DNA of 64,000 nt, taken from Actinacidiphila acidipaludis (GTDB lineage: Bacteria; Actinomycetota; Actinomycetes; Streptomycetales; Streptomycetaceae). The stretch covers positions 1 through 64,000 of the forward strand of contig NZ_JAINZZ010000012.1 in assembly GCF_019890725.1 (NCBI RefSeq), given 5' to 3'. Under the pieces are notes generated by a model, which did not search any database, was not told the origin of the DNA, and worked only from the letters and a program-made list of their open reading frames with translations. Shown here piece by piece: positions 53,799 through 61,718 of the stretch. The translations under genes were made by a program, and so were the position numbers. Numbering within the stretch: position 1 is the first letter of the stretch; each line of letters opens with the position of its first letter.

Positions 53799-54926
53799 AT
53801 GCCCGCAGAACCGACATCCGCGTTTCCCTCCCTTCCGTTTGTCCCCGCACAGCCCGTGCCACGGCGGCCCGTCCGCACGTTGCACCTGGCGGCCGCGATC
53901 GACTGCCCTGGGGAGCCGCCGGCCACCACCCCCACCGAGCTGGCCCGGCTCGCCGAGCGCGGCGCGCTGGACTTCGTGACGCTGGGCGGCAATGGCCCGC
54001 CCGACGCGGTTGAGGCGCTGGCCCCCGTCGCGCGGGCGACGGACCGCATCGGGCTGCTGGCCGTGGCCAGCGCGGGAACGCGGCCGGGCACGGCGGTGGA
54101 CGTCGCCGCGCTGGACCAGGCGAGTCGCGGTCGCGCGGGATGGGCGGTCGTCGCTCCGGCCGGCGCGATGACGGTGGCGGGCGGTGCCGACAGGACCGGG
54201 GGAGGACGGGTCCGGTTCACCCGCGCGGCTGACCGGGGTGAGGGAGGCGGCGGAAGGACCTGGGCCGCCGGATCGGCCGAGGCCGAGATCGCCGCCGCGG
54301 TGCGGATCTGGGAGAGCCTGCGGGAGGCCGGGGCGAGCCCGCCGGACTGCCGGCCCGTCCTCGCACTCGACGCCAGCGCGCCCACCGCCCGTCGTACGGC
54401 CGCCGGTTTCGCCGACCTCGCCTTCGTGCAGGCGGTTACGCCGGAAGAGGCTCACCGGGCGCGGGACGACCTGCGGACACTGGCCGCGCGGGCGGGGCGC
54501 GATGCCGATCGTCTGCTGGTGTTCGCCGACCTCGCGGTCGACCTGGGGAGTGGCGAACTCGGCCAGGAACCGGGCACCGCACCCGTGCCGGTGGCGGACG
54601 GCGCGGCCGGTCCGCTGTTCTGCGGCGGGCCGGTCGACCTGGCCGACCTCGTGGCGCAGTGGCACGGCTCGGGTGCGGTGGACGGATTCCGCATCCGGCC
54701 GGTGGAGCCCACGCGGGACCTGGAGCGGTTCGTCAATGGGACGGTGGCGCTGCTCCAGCACCGCGGTCTGTTCCGCACCTTCCACCCGGGCGCGACGCTG
54801 CGCGAACACCTCGGGCTGCACCGCCCGCCGCGCGGGCCCGTGGCGCCCGTTCCGACAGCCGGTCTGATACCCGGTCCGACCGGCCCACACCCCTCGTCCG
54901 AGGCATATGGAAGGCTTGGCTCATGA
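53799..54926 (+). CDS. luciferase-like (LLM) flavin-dependent oxidoreductase
   Basis: The product is 375 aa from ATG 53799 (CGGAG seven bases upstream); ATG 53781 gives six more residues. TLHLAAAIDCPG, LARLAERGALDFVTLGGNGPPDAVEALAPVARATDRIGLLAVASAGTRPGTAVDVAALDQASRGRAGWAVVAPAGA is the N-terminal TIM-barrel pattern of the bacterial luciferase-like family, with F420 or FMN as likely cofactor. AEIAAAVRIWESL and FRIRPVEPTRDLERFVNGTVALLQHRGLFRTFHPGATLREHLGLH complete the fold. The substrate is unknown. The stop overlaps the DUF1684 start by four bases (ATGA), so these are a coupled pair. Confidence 0.88.
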   Translation: MPAEPTSAFPSLPFVPAQPVPRRPVRTLHLAAAIDCPGEPPATTPTELARLAERGALDFVTLGGNGPPDAVEALAPVARATDRIGLLAVASAGTRPGTAVDVAALDQASRGRAGWAVVAPAGAMTVAGGADRTGGGRVRFTRAADRGEGGGGRTWAAGSAEAEIAAAVRIWESLREAGASPPDCRPVLALDASAPTARRTAAGFADLAFVQAVTPEEAHRARDDLRTLAARAGRDADRLLVFADLAVDLGSGELGQEPGTAPVPVADGAAGPLFCGGPVDLADLVAQWHGSGAVDGFRIRPVEPTRDLERFVNGTVALLQHRGLFRTFHPGATLREHLGLHRPPRGPVAPVPTAGLIPGPTGPHPSSEAYGRLGS

Positions 54927-55675
54927 GCACACAAGCGGTTGAGCAGGCGGTTTACGACTGGCAGCAGTGGCGGGAGGGTCGCCGGGAGCGTGTCTCGGCG
55001 CCGCACGGACCGCTGGCACTGGTCGGCACCTACTGGCTGGACGACGTGACGGACGGGGTGATTCCCGGACTCGCCGGCCACTGGTCCCAGCAGGGCGGCG
55101 CCGTCGTCCGCGACCTGGACGGCGCGGCCACGGTCCTGCGACCGGACAACGACCCGCTGCTCCTGCCGGACGGCCGCAAGCTGCTGGCGATCGATCGTGA
55201 AGGGCTGCTCGCGGTCCGGGTCTGGGACCCCGAGTCCCCGGCGCGGAAGACCTTCGCCGGTATCGACGCCTTCGCCTGGGACGGCCGTTGGGTGGTGCCC
55301 GCGGAGTTCACGCCGTTCGAGGCCGCCCGCTCGGTGCAGGTGCCCAACGCCGACGGCCGCGAACGCGGTCTCGGCCTCGCGGGCGAGCTCACCTTCACCG
55401 CGGGGGGCGTCACCCACACCCTCGCCGTCGCGGTCGAGGACGGCGGCCGGCTGTGGGCGGTGCTCGCCGACGCCACCAGTGGGACGACCAGCTTCCGGTT
55501 CCGCTTCCTGTACACCGAGGCGCCGGCGGCCGACGGCACGCTGACCGTGGATCTCAACCGGACGCAACTGCCGCCGTGCGCCTTCGCGGACGCGTTCATC
55601 TGCCCGTTCCCGCCGCCGGGCAACACCCTGCCCTACGCGCTCGAAGCGGGGGAGCGCGCACTTCTCACCAGCTGA
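54923..55675 (+). CDS. DUF1684 family protein
   Basis: The product is 250 aa from ATG 54923, with GGAAGG upstream, overlapping the LLM gene. The pattern [80 protein letters not shown] and [52 protein letters not shown] is typical of DUF1684. The last block includes the RxxxPPCAFxxxxxCPxPPPxN motif. The structure is mostly beta. There is no known activity; it is found often beside oxidoreductases. A hairpin terminator follows about 20 bases after the stop. Confidence 0.9.
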   Translation: MSTQAVEQAVYDWQQWREGRRERVSAPHGPLALVGTYWLDDVTDGVIPGLAGHWSQQGGAVVRDLDGAATVLRPDNDPLLLPDGRKLLAIDREGLLAVRVWDPESPARKTFAGIDAFAWDGRWVVPAEFTPFEAARSVQVPNADGRERGLGLAGELTFTAGGVTHTLAVAVEDGGRLWAVLADATSGTTSFRFRFLYTEAPAADGTLTVDLNRTQLPPCAFADAFICPFPPPGNTLPYALEAGERALLTS

Positions 55676-55693
55676 GACGCCGTCACTTCGGCC

Positions 55694-55723
55694 TGCCCCG
55701 GCGGTTCCAGGACCGCCGGGGCA
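55694..55723 (+). terminator. hairpin terminator after DUF1684 gene
   Basis: A 12-bp perfect stem TGCCCCGGCGGT/ACCGCCGGGGCA (55694-55705 with 55712-55723) and a six-base loop. Confidence 0.8.
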
Positions 55724-55783
55724 CGTTTGTGCGCCGATTACCGGACGCGACAGCCCTCTTGTGTGTTGCCTGTGGGATCTGAA

Positions 55784-55797
55784 TACTCCCAGGAGTA
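55784..55797. promoter_or_regulatory. TACTCC-CA-GGAGTA inverted repeat
   Basis: A perfect 6-2-6 inverted repeat, about 130 bases upstream of the secreted protease GTG and in an AT-richer patch. It could be the operator that controls the protease. No known consensus is claimed. Confidence 0.45.
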
Positions 55798-55928
55798 CTT
55801 GTCAGGCGCATGGTGCGTTCGTTAATCGGTGTGACTTGACGGTGCTCCGACAAGTCTCACCCCGGTTCGACCGCGCGCCGCCGACGTGTACACCGACCAT
55901 CCGCCCTCCACCCCCACAGGAGGAACGA

Positions 55929-56951
55929 GTGAAGTCCCGTCGCATACCCCTGATCGCGGTGACCTCCGGCCTGCTGGCCGCGACCGCGTTCGCGCTGCCC
56001 TCCGCAACCGCCGCCCCCACGGTGAAGGCGACCCCCGACACCGCCGCCTCCGTGGCCGCCCACCTGGGTACGGCCAGCACGGCGGGCAGCTACTACGACA
56101 CGGTGGGCAGGACCACCGTCGTCAACGTCACCACCCAGACCGCGGCCGACGCCGTGCGCTCCGCCGGCGCCACCCCGCGGCTGGTCGCGCACAGCACCGC
56201 GGAACTGCTCAAGGCCGGCGACGCGGCCAGGTCCGCCGACGTCGCGGGCTCCGCCTGGGCCCTCGACCCGCGCTCCGACACCCTCCAGGTCAGCGTCGAC
56301 AGCCGGGTCAGCGCGTCCCAGTTCGACCGGCTGAAGAAGTCGACCGCCGGCTTCGGCACCGCGGTCCACATCACCCGCGTCTCCGGCACCTTCAGCAAGC
56401 TGCTCTCGGGCGGCGACCCGATCCTCACCAGCAGCTGGCGCTGCTCCGTGGGCTTCAACGTCCGCAGCGGCAGCACCTACTACTTCCTGACCGCCGGCCA
56501 CTGCACCCAGGGCTACCCGGCCTACTACACCAGCTCCGGCACCTACATCGGCCCCACGGTCGGCACCAGCTTCCCCGGCAACGACTACGGCATCGTCCGG
56601 TACGACAGCTCCGTCGCCCACGACGGCACCGTCGGCAGCCAGGACATCACCAGCGCCGCCAACGCCTACGTGGGTGAGCACGTCACCCGCCGCGGCTCCA
56701 CCACCGGCGTGCACAGCGGCACGGTCACCGGCCTCAACGCCACAGTGAACTACGGCAACGGCGAGGTGGTCTCCGGGCTCATCCAGACCAACGTGTGCGC
56801 CGAGCCCGGCGACAGCGGCGGCTCCCTGTACGACGGCACCAAGGCCATCGGCCTGACCTCCGGCGGCAGCGGCAACTGCACCTCCGGTGGCACCACCTTC
56901 TTCCAGCCCGTGACCGAGGCGCTCAGCGCCTACGGAGTCAGCGTCTACTGA
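55929..56951 (+). CDS. streptogrisin-type S1 serine protease precursor
   Basis: The product is 340 aa from GTG 55929 (AGGAGG upstream). The N-terminus [29 protein letters not shown] is a secretion signal. Residues about 30-155 are the propeptide that chaperones folding. The mature chain, near [34 protein letters not shown], is close to streptogrisins A/B. The catalytic triad is His191 (TAGHC), Asp219 (NDYG) and Ser296 (GDSGGS), with two disulfide pairs expected. It is a chymotrypsin-like extracellular protease for protein breakdown. Its own upstream inverted repeat and downstream hairpin suggest monocistronic, regulated expression. Confidence 0.96.
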   Translation: MKSRRIPLIAVTSGLLAATAFALPSATAAPTVKATPDTAASVAAHLGTASTAGSYYDTVGRTTVVNVTTQTAADAVRSAGATPRLVAHSTAELLKAGDAARSADVAGSAWALDPRSDTLQVSVDSRVSASQFDRLKKSTAGFGTAVHITRVSGTFSKLLSGGDPILTSSWRCSVGFNVRSGSTYYFLTAGHCTQGYPAYYTSSGTYIGPTVGTSFPGNDYGIVRYDSSVAHDGTVGSQDITSAANAYVGEHVTRRGSTTGVHSGTVTGLNATVNYGNGEVVSGLIQTNVCAEPGDSGGSLYDGTKAIGLTSGGSGNCTSGGTTFFQPVTEALSAYGVSVY

Positions 56952-56971
56952 CGATTCACCTCACCGTCTGC

Positions 56972-57010
56972 CCGGTGTCCCGGTCGCTCCCTGCGCGGCC
57001 GGGGCACCGG
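56972..57010 (+). terminator. hairpin terminator after protease gene
   Basis: A 12-bp stem with one wobble (56972-56983 with 56999-57010) and a 15-base loop, about 20 bases after the protease stop. Confidence 0.65.
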
Positions 57011-57146
57011 CCTGTTCGGTGCGGGCCTCCCTGCGGTGCACCGGCAGGGGCACGGGAGTACCGGGTCGCCGGCATGGGCCCCGGGCGGCCCATGCGCCCG
57101 GCCCTGGCGCCCGGCGCCGTTCGGGGCGGCTGCCAGACTGAACGCC

Positions 57147-58103
57147 ATGCTGGACACGTCGGCGCGCCTGCTGCGTCTGCTCTCCCTCCTCCAGTCACGC
57201 CGTGACTGGTCCGGTCCCGACCTGGCCGAGCGTCTCGACGTCACGCCCCGCACCATCCGGCGCGACATGGAACGGCTGCGCGGGCTCGGCTACCCCGTAC
57301 ATGCCTCGCCCGGCACGGCGGGCGGTTACCGGCTGGGCGCCGGCGCCGCCCTGCCGCCCCTCCTGCTGGACGACGAGGAGGCGGTGGCCGTCGCGCTCTG
57401 TCTGCGCACCGGCGCGGGCGGCATCGTCGAAGGCATCCAGGAGACCTCCGTCCGGGCGCTGGCCAAGCTCGAACAGGTCCTGCCGTCACGCCTCCGGCAC
57501 CGCGTCCAGGCCATGCAGGCGGTGACCGTCCAGCCACGGACGACCGGGCCTGCCGTCGGCCAGGAGGTGCTGACGGTGATCGGCGCCGCCTGCCGTGACC
57601 ACGAACGGCTCCGCTTCGACTACCTCGACCACTCCGGCGCCGCCAGCCGCCGTGAGGTCGAGCCGTACCGGCTGGTGCACCACAACCGCCGCTGGTACCT
57701 GCTCGCCTACGACGTCACCCGTGACGACTGGCGGACCTTCCGTGTCGACCGCGTGGAGCCCAAGCCCCCGGCCGGCCCGCGCTTCACCCCACGCGAACTC
57801 CCTGACGACGCCGCCTCGTACGTCGCCAAAGGCGTCACCTCCCGGGCCTACCGGTATCAGGCCAGAGTGGTGGTGCACGCCTCCGCGGAGAGCGTCGGGC
57901 GGTTCGCCTGGTCCGGATTCGGCACGATCACCGCGCTCGGCGAGGACTCCTGCGAACTCGCCACCGGCTTCGAGTCGCTGGACGCGCTGGCGATGTTCCT
58001 CGGTCTGCTCGGCGCGGACTTCGAGGTCAAGGAGCCGCCCGAACTCGTCGACCACCTGCGCGTGGTGGCCGCACGTCTGGCCCGCTCGACCACATCCGCC
58101 TGA
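57147..58103 (+). CDS. WYL-domain transcriptional regulator
   Basis: The product is 318 aa from ATG 57147. An HTH of the HTH_11 (DeoR-like) type opens: RLLRLLSLLQSRRDWSGPDLAERLDVTPRTIRRDMERLRGLGYPVHA. The WYL domain follows (VEPYRLVHHNRRWYLLAYDVTRDDWRTFRVDRVE), including the RWYLLAYD core. A C-terminal WCX-like extension ends it. WYL proteins often sense nucleic-acid ends or small ligands and are common in defence-related and metabolic regulation; the target is unknown. The neighbours are a convergent PPOX protein and an upstream secreted protease, neither clearly its target. Confidence 0.9.
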   Translation: MLDTSARLLRLLSLLQSRRDWSGPDLAERLDVTPRTIRRDMERLRGLGYPVHASPGTAGGYRLGAGAALPPLLLDDEEAVAVALCLRTGAGGIVEGIQETSVRALAKLEQVLPSRLRHRVQAMQAVTVQPRTTGPAVGQEVLTVIGAACRDHERLRFDYLDHSGAASRREVEPYRLVHHNRRWYLLAYDVTRDDWRTFRVDRVEPKPPAGPRFTPRELPDDAASYVAKGVTSRAYRYQARVVVHASAESVGRFAWSGFGTITALGEDSCELATGFESLDALAMFLGLLGADFEVKEPPELVDHLRVVAARLARSTTSA

Positions 58104-58155
58104 CGCCGCCGAACGCGCCTGCCGCCGGAGAGCCCGGAACCGCCGCGGCGGTGCC

Positions 58156-58620
58156 TCAGTCCACCGCGCCGCTCGTCCCACCCTGGGCGCGACCCCAACC
58201 GTAGGCGCGGTCGGCGCGCAGCCGGATCACCAGCCTGCGGTCGGCCACCATCGCGGCCCGGTACTCGTCCCAGTCCGGGTGCTCGCCCGCGATGGCGCGG
58301 TAGACCTCGATCAGCTCCTCCACGGTGGCGTCGTGCGGATCGGCGGCCGTCGGGGTCACCTCGGCGCCCCCCTCGGCGACCAGATACGCCCCCATGTCCG
58401 GTGTGGTGACGTAGAAGCTCGCACGCGGGTCCCGCCGCAGGTTGCGGGTCTTGGCGCGGCCGTCGGTGGCCGATATGCGGATCGTCCTGCTCGGCCCGTC
58501 ATAGGTGAACGACACGTTGGACAACTGCGGCCGGCCGTCCTTCTTCAGCGTCACGAGCACTCCGGTGCTGCGCTCGCGCAGAAGGTCGAACAGGGGGCTG
58601 GTGGCAGGCGGCTGGCTCAT
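58156..58620 (-). CDS. PPOX-fold (F420/FMN-binding) protein
   Basis: The product is 154 aa from ATG 58620. FDLLRERSTGVLVTLKKDGRPQLSNVSFTYDGPSRTIRISATDGRAKTRNLRRDPRASFYVT, then ADRRLVIRLRADRAYGWG, is a split-barrel flavin-binding fold of the PPOX class. The GRPQ(L)S and KTRNLRRDPR motifs fit F420-dependent members in actinobacteria. It probably acts as an F420- or FMN-linked reductase; substrate unknown. It is convergent with the WYL gene. Confidence 0.87.
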   Translation of the reverse strand: MSQPPATSPLFDLLRERSTGVLVTLKKDGRPQLSNVSFTYDGPSRTIRISATDGRAKTRNLRRDPRASFYVTTPDMGAYLVAEGGAEVTPTAADPHDATVEELIEVYRAIAGEHPDWDEYRAAMVADRRLVIRLRADRAYGWGRAQGGTSGAVD

Positions 58621-58918
58621 GATCGCTCCGATGGGATCCGTGGTTCGTGGTTGTGGTCCGTTGCTGTGCCGGGTGCTGTGCCGGGTGTGGTGGCGTCGTG
58701 CGGCGGTGCTGCTGGGGGGGGCGCTGGGCCCGGCCGGGTGGTCTCGATGGTGCCCCTGGGTGGTGGGTTCGGCCCTTCGGCCGGCCGGTGGGGTGGAGGG
58801 CCGTCCGGGTCTCGGGCCGCGTCCTCCCCCTCTCGTCTCTCCTTCTGTGTCCTCGCTCACAGGTGCCAACGAGGGCGCTCGCACGGTTGTTCCAGTCCGG
58901 CCGCTCCTCGTGGCAAGA

Positions 58919-59560
58919 TCACCCGTTCGGCCGAATCGGCTTCCCGCCCGGGCCTCCGTCCGCTGATGAGCCGGCATCTGAGCCCCCGTCTGAGCCCTCG
59001 TCTGAGCCCTCTTCCGGGCTCGCGCCCGGCTCTTCTCCGGTCACCCCGGCCGCGTCCTCCCGCAACGGGAAGACCATGGCGGTCACGCCGATGCCCGTCG
59101 TGCCGGGCGTGTGCGGCGCCTGGGCCGCCGCGTGCAAGTCGTCGAAGAGGGCGGCCAGTCGGGTCCTGAAGTCCGTCCAGACCTCCGGGGCCACCCACAA
59201 CTCCGCGTCCGAGGTGACCCCTTCGGTGTCGGGGGCGCGACGGGCGGCGCGTTCCCGGAGGTTGTGCGCGAGCGCCTCGGCGAGCAGGGGCGCGGCCGCC
59301 TCGTGCCGCTGGTCGGAGAGCGGCGAACCGTGCACCGCGCGGTAGCGGCGCTCCCGGCCTCCGCGGTTGGTGCGGATCTCGGCGAGTTCCACGACGCCGA
59401 CCGCGTCCAGCCGTCGTAGGTGCTGGCTGGCCAAGGCGTGTGAAATGCCCAGCTCGCGGGCGAGTTCGGCCGCTGACAACGGCGCGTTCCAGACGAGGGA
59501 CACCATGCGCAGCCGCACCGGGTGGGCCAGGGCCCGCAGCAAGGGATCGGTCGCCGTCAT
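58919..59560 (-). CDS. ArsR-family winged-helix regulator
   Basis: The product is 213 aa from ATG 59560. Residues 1-80 are a winged helix: LLRALAHPVRLRMVSLVWNAPLSAAELARELGISHALASQHLRRLDAVGVVELAEIRTNRGGRERRYRAV. There is no Cys pair for metal sensing. The middle is helical, and the last 55 residues are Ser/Gly/Asp-rich and disordered. It is divergent to an MFS transporter gene 116 bases away and most likely represses it. The inducer is unknown. Confidence 0.9.
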   Translation of the reverse strand: MTATDPLLRALAHPVRLRMVSLVWNAPLSAAELARELGISHALASQHLRRLDAVGVVELAEIRTNRGGRERRYRAVHGSPLSDQRHEAAAPLLAEALAHNLRERAARRAPDTEGVTSDAELWVAPEVWTDFRTRLAALFDDLHAAAQAPHTPGTTGIGVTAMVFPLREDAAGVTGEEPGASPEEGSDEGSDGGSDAGSSADGGPGGKPIRPNG

Positions 59561-59676
59561 GCCCCCATTACATCGCGGTCCCTTTCGGTGGTCTCTCCGC
59601 CCTGGGGATCCCGCGTGGCCCGCTGTCCCGTTCCGGGGATTGCCGATGCCAACCCCCTAGCAATAACTTGGGAGTC

Positions 59677-61041
59677 ATGACGGTACGAAGGGTCCTGGGG
59701 GACCGGGTGGCGGCGACGTACCTGGGCGGGGTGCTGGTGTCCGGATTCGGCGACTCGGCGATGCTGCTGGTCGCGGGGGTGTGGGTGAAGACCCTCACCG
59801 GGTCCAGCAGCCTGGCCGCGGTGGTGACCTTCTGCGTGTGGGCGCCGGTGCTCGCCGGTCCCGTCCTGGGCGCCGTCGCCGACCGGGTTCGTCGCAAACC
59901 CCTGCTGGTCTGGGTCAACATGGCGCTTGCCGCGCTGCTGCCGCTGCTCCTCGCGGTGCGCGCCGGGCGGGACGTCTGGCTGCTGTTCGCCGTCTTCGTC
60001 CTGATCGGTGTCGCCGGTGTGCTGACGGACGCGGCCGAGGCCGGGCTGGTGGTCGCGGCCGTGCCGCCTGCGCTGCGCGGGGACTTCAACGGTCTGCGGA
60101 TGACCGTCAACGAGGCGATGAAGCTGCTCGCCCCGCTGGCCGGCGCGGGCCTGTTCGTGCGCTTCGGTGGCGCGGCCGTCGCCGTGCTGGACGCCCTCAC
60201 GTTCGTCCTGGCCGCCGCGACCTTCGCGTCGATCCGGGTCCGTGAACGGCCGTCCGCCCCTCCGGAGTCCGGCTGGCGGGAGCAGACCGCCGAGGGCATC
60301 CGGCATCTGCGGCGGCATTCGCTGCTGCGGCGGCTGGTCGCGGCCGGGGCGCTGGCGATGCTTCTGTCGGGGATCAGCAGCGCCGCGATCTTCCAGATGA
60401 ACGACGTCGGGCTGCACCGGCCGCCGGCCTTCGTCGCCGTGTTGTACGCGGTACAGGGGAGCGGCTCGATCGTGGCCGGAGTCGTGGCCGGCGCGGTCAT
60501 GCGCCGGCTGCCGGAGGGCGCCTTCGCCGCTGCCGGGCTGCTGCTGTTCACGTCGGGGGCGGCGCTGCGGGCGGTTTCCGAGCTGCCCGTGGTGCTCGTC
60601 GGGACCCTCGCGATCGGCGTCGGGCTGCCCTGGGTGATCGTGGCGGCCTTCACCGCGGTGCAGCAGTACACCCGGCCGGCCATGGTGGGGCGGGTGTCGG
60701 CTGCCGCGGGCACGGTCGTCTTCGCGCCGACCGCCCTCGCCGCGGCGCTCGGCGCCGGGCTCGTCGCGGTCGCCGACTACCGCCTGCAGCTCATCGCTGT
60801 CGGCGTCGCCGGGCCGCCGGCCGCGTGGTTCCTGCTGCTACGGCGAGGTGCGGCCGTGCGGAGCGGCGGCCTGGGGGAGGGGCCGGGCGTCGAGGCCGCG
60901 GACACGGGCGGGGAGTCAGACGGGGGCTCCGGCGTCGGCGCTGGGACCGGCCGCGCCCAGCGGGAAGGTCTCCCGGAGGTGCCACCGGTCCCCGTCGCTG
61001 ACCACGAGATGGACCCCGGCGACCCGGGTGCGCAGCGGTAG
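59677..61041 (+). CDS. MFS transporter
   Basis: The product is 454 aa from ATG 59677. Twelve membrane helices are predicted, with GGVLVSGFGDSAMLLVAGVWVKTLTGSSSLAAVVTFCVWAPVLAGPVLGAVADRVRRKPLLV supplying an MFS motif A (GxxADRVRRKP). The middle loop is polar; FQMNDVGLHRPPAFVAVLYAVQGSGSIVAGVVAGAVMRR starts the second bundle. The 60-residue Gly/Glu/Asp-rich cytosolic tail carries the overlap with the 2H gene. It is like macrolide-efflux MFS (MefA-like). It is probably controlled by the divergent ArsR protein. The last 126 bases overlap the 2H gene on the opposite strand. Confidence 0.9.
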   Translation: MTVRRVLGDRVAATYLGGVLVSGFGDSAMLLVAGVWVKTLTGSSSLAAVVTFCVWAPVLAGPVLGAVADRVRRKPLLVWVNMALAALLPLLLAVRAGRDVWLLFAVFVLIGVAGVLTDAAEAGLVVAAVPPALRGDFNGLRMTVNEAMKLLAPLAGAGLFVRFGGAAVAVLDALTFVLAAATFASIRVRERPSAPPESGWREQTAEGIRHLRRHSLLRRLVAAGALAMLLSGISSAAIFQMNDVGLHRPPAFVAVLYAVQGSGSIVAGVVAGAVMRRLPEGAFAAAGLLLFTSGAALRAVSELPVVLVGTLAIGVGLPWVIVAAFTAVQQYTRPAMVGRVSAAAGTVVFAPTALAAALGAGLVAVADYRLQLIAVGVAGPPAAWFLLLRRGAAVRSGGLGEGPGVEAADTGGESDGGSGVGAGTGRAQREGLPEVPPVPVADHEMDPGDPGAQR

Positions 61042-61488
61042 CCCCGCGGCGAACTCCCGCTCCACGACCTCGTACGTCTCCTGGGGCCGGCCGCTCGCGA
61101 CCGTCAGGTGCGGTGCCGTGTCGCCGTACGCGCCCCCGTAAGGCGTCACGTCGGGCCAGCGCCGCGTGACGGCCGTGGTGAGCGCCCGCAGTGGGGCCTG
61201 CGGCTCCGGGGCGAGCCACAGCAGGTCGGGGAAACGGCCGAACCCGGCGAAGTCCAGGTCGAACGGCTGATGTCCGGTGAACAGCTCCCGCAGCGTCAGC
61301 AGTACCTCGGCGTCGATCCGCTCGGCGGGCAGGAAGGGGTAGAGCACCGTCACGTGGGCCGGCACTCCTCTGCCGCCCTCCGGGTCGTACTTGTCGCGTG
61401 CCCCGGCCACCAGAGGATCCGCCTCCGGCACCGTGATCAGCAGTGCCGTCCTGCCCGCCGTCCAGCGCTGGCCCGCCCCGTCGCCCAT
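60916..61488 (-). CDS. 2H phosphoesterase (2'-5' RNA ligase-like)
   Basis: The product is 190 aa from ATG 61488. It has the two catalytic motifs of the 2H superfamily: HVTVLYPFLP and HLTVASGR (HxTx), separated by about 95 residues. The sequence TALLITVPEADPLV opens it. Members cleave or form 2'-5' and cyclic phosphodiesters in RNA. The 3' part of the gene overlaps the MFS gene by 126 bases on the other strand, unusually long for a convergent pair, so one of the two 3' ends may be an extension. Related to RNA repair by family, not by direct evidence. Confidence 0.87.
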   Translation of the reverse strand: MGDGAGQRWTAGRTALLITVPEADPLVAGARDKYDPEGGRGVPAHVTVLYPFLPAERIDAEVLLTLRELFTGHQPFDLDFAGFGRFPDLLWLAPEPQAPLRALTTAVTRRWPDVTPYGGAYGDTAPHLTVASGRPQETYEVVEREFAAGLPLRTRVAGVHLVVSDGDRWHLRETFPLGAAGPSADAGAPV

Positions 61489-61634
61489 GCTCCGTATGGT
61501 GCCCGCCCGGCGTCGGGCCGCGCCAATTGCCGCCCCTGGGGAGGGCCGCCGGGTGCGGCCCCGCAGCCGGTGGGGCGGCGGGGTACGGGCTGTATCGCCG
61601 CAGGTGGAGCGGGCAGGGCGACGCGGAGTGTCGA

Positions 61635-61650
61635 TCGTACGCACGTTCGA
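61635..61650 (+). promoter_or_regulatory. LexA (SOS) box of dnaE2
   Basis: TCGTACGCACGTTCGA matches the actinobacterial consensus TCGAAC-N4-GTTCGA at 11 of 12 fixed positions. It lies 69 bases before the dnaE2 ATG and just upstream of a TATGGT (61660-61665) that could serve as -10. Bound LexA would cover the -35 region. Confidence 0.9.
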
Positions 61651-61718
61651 AATCTGGTCTATGGTGGGTGACGAGAGGGGCATGGTTGTACCGGGGGTGA
61701 GCGCGGCTGGAGGCACGG

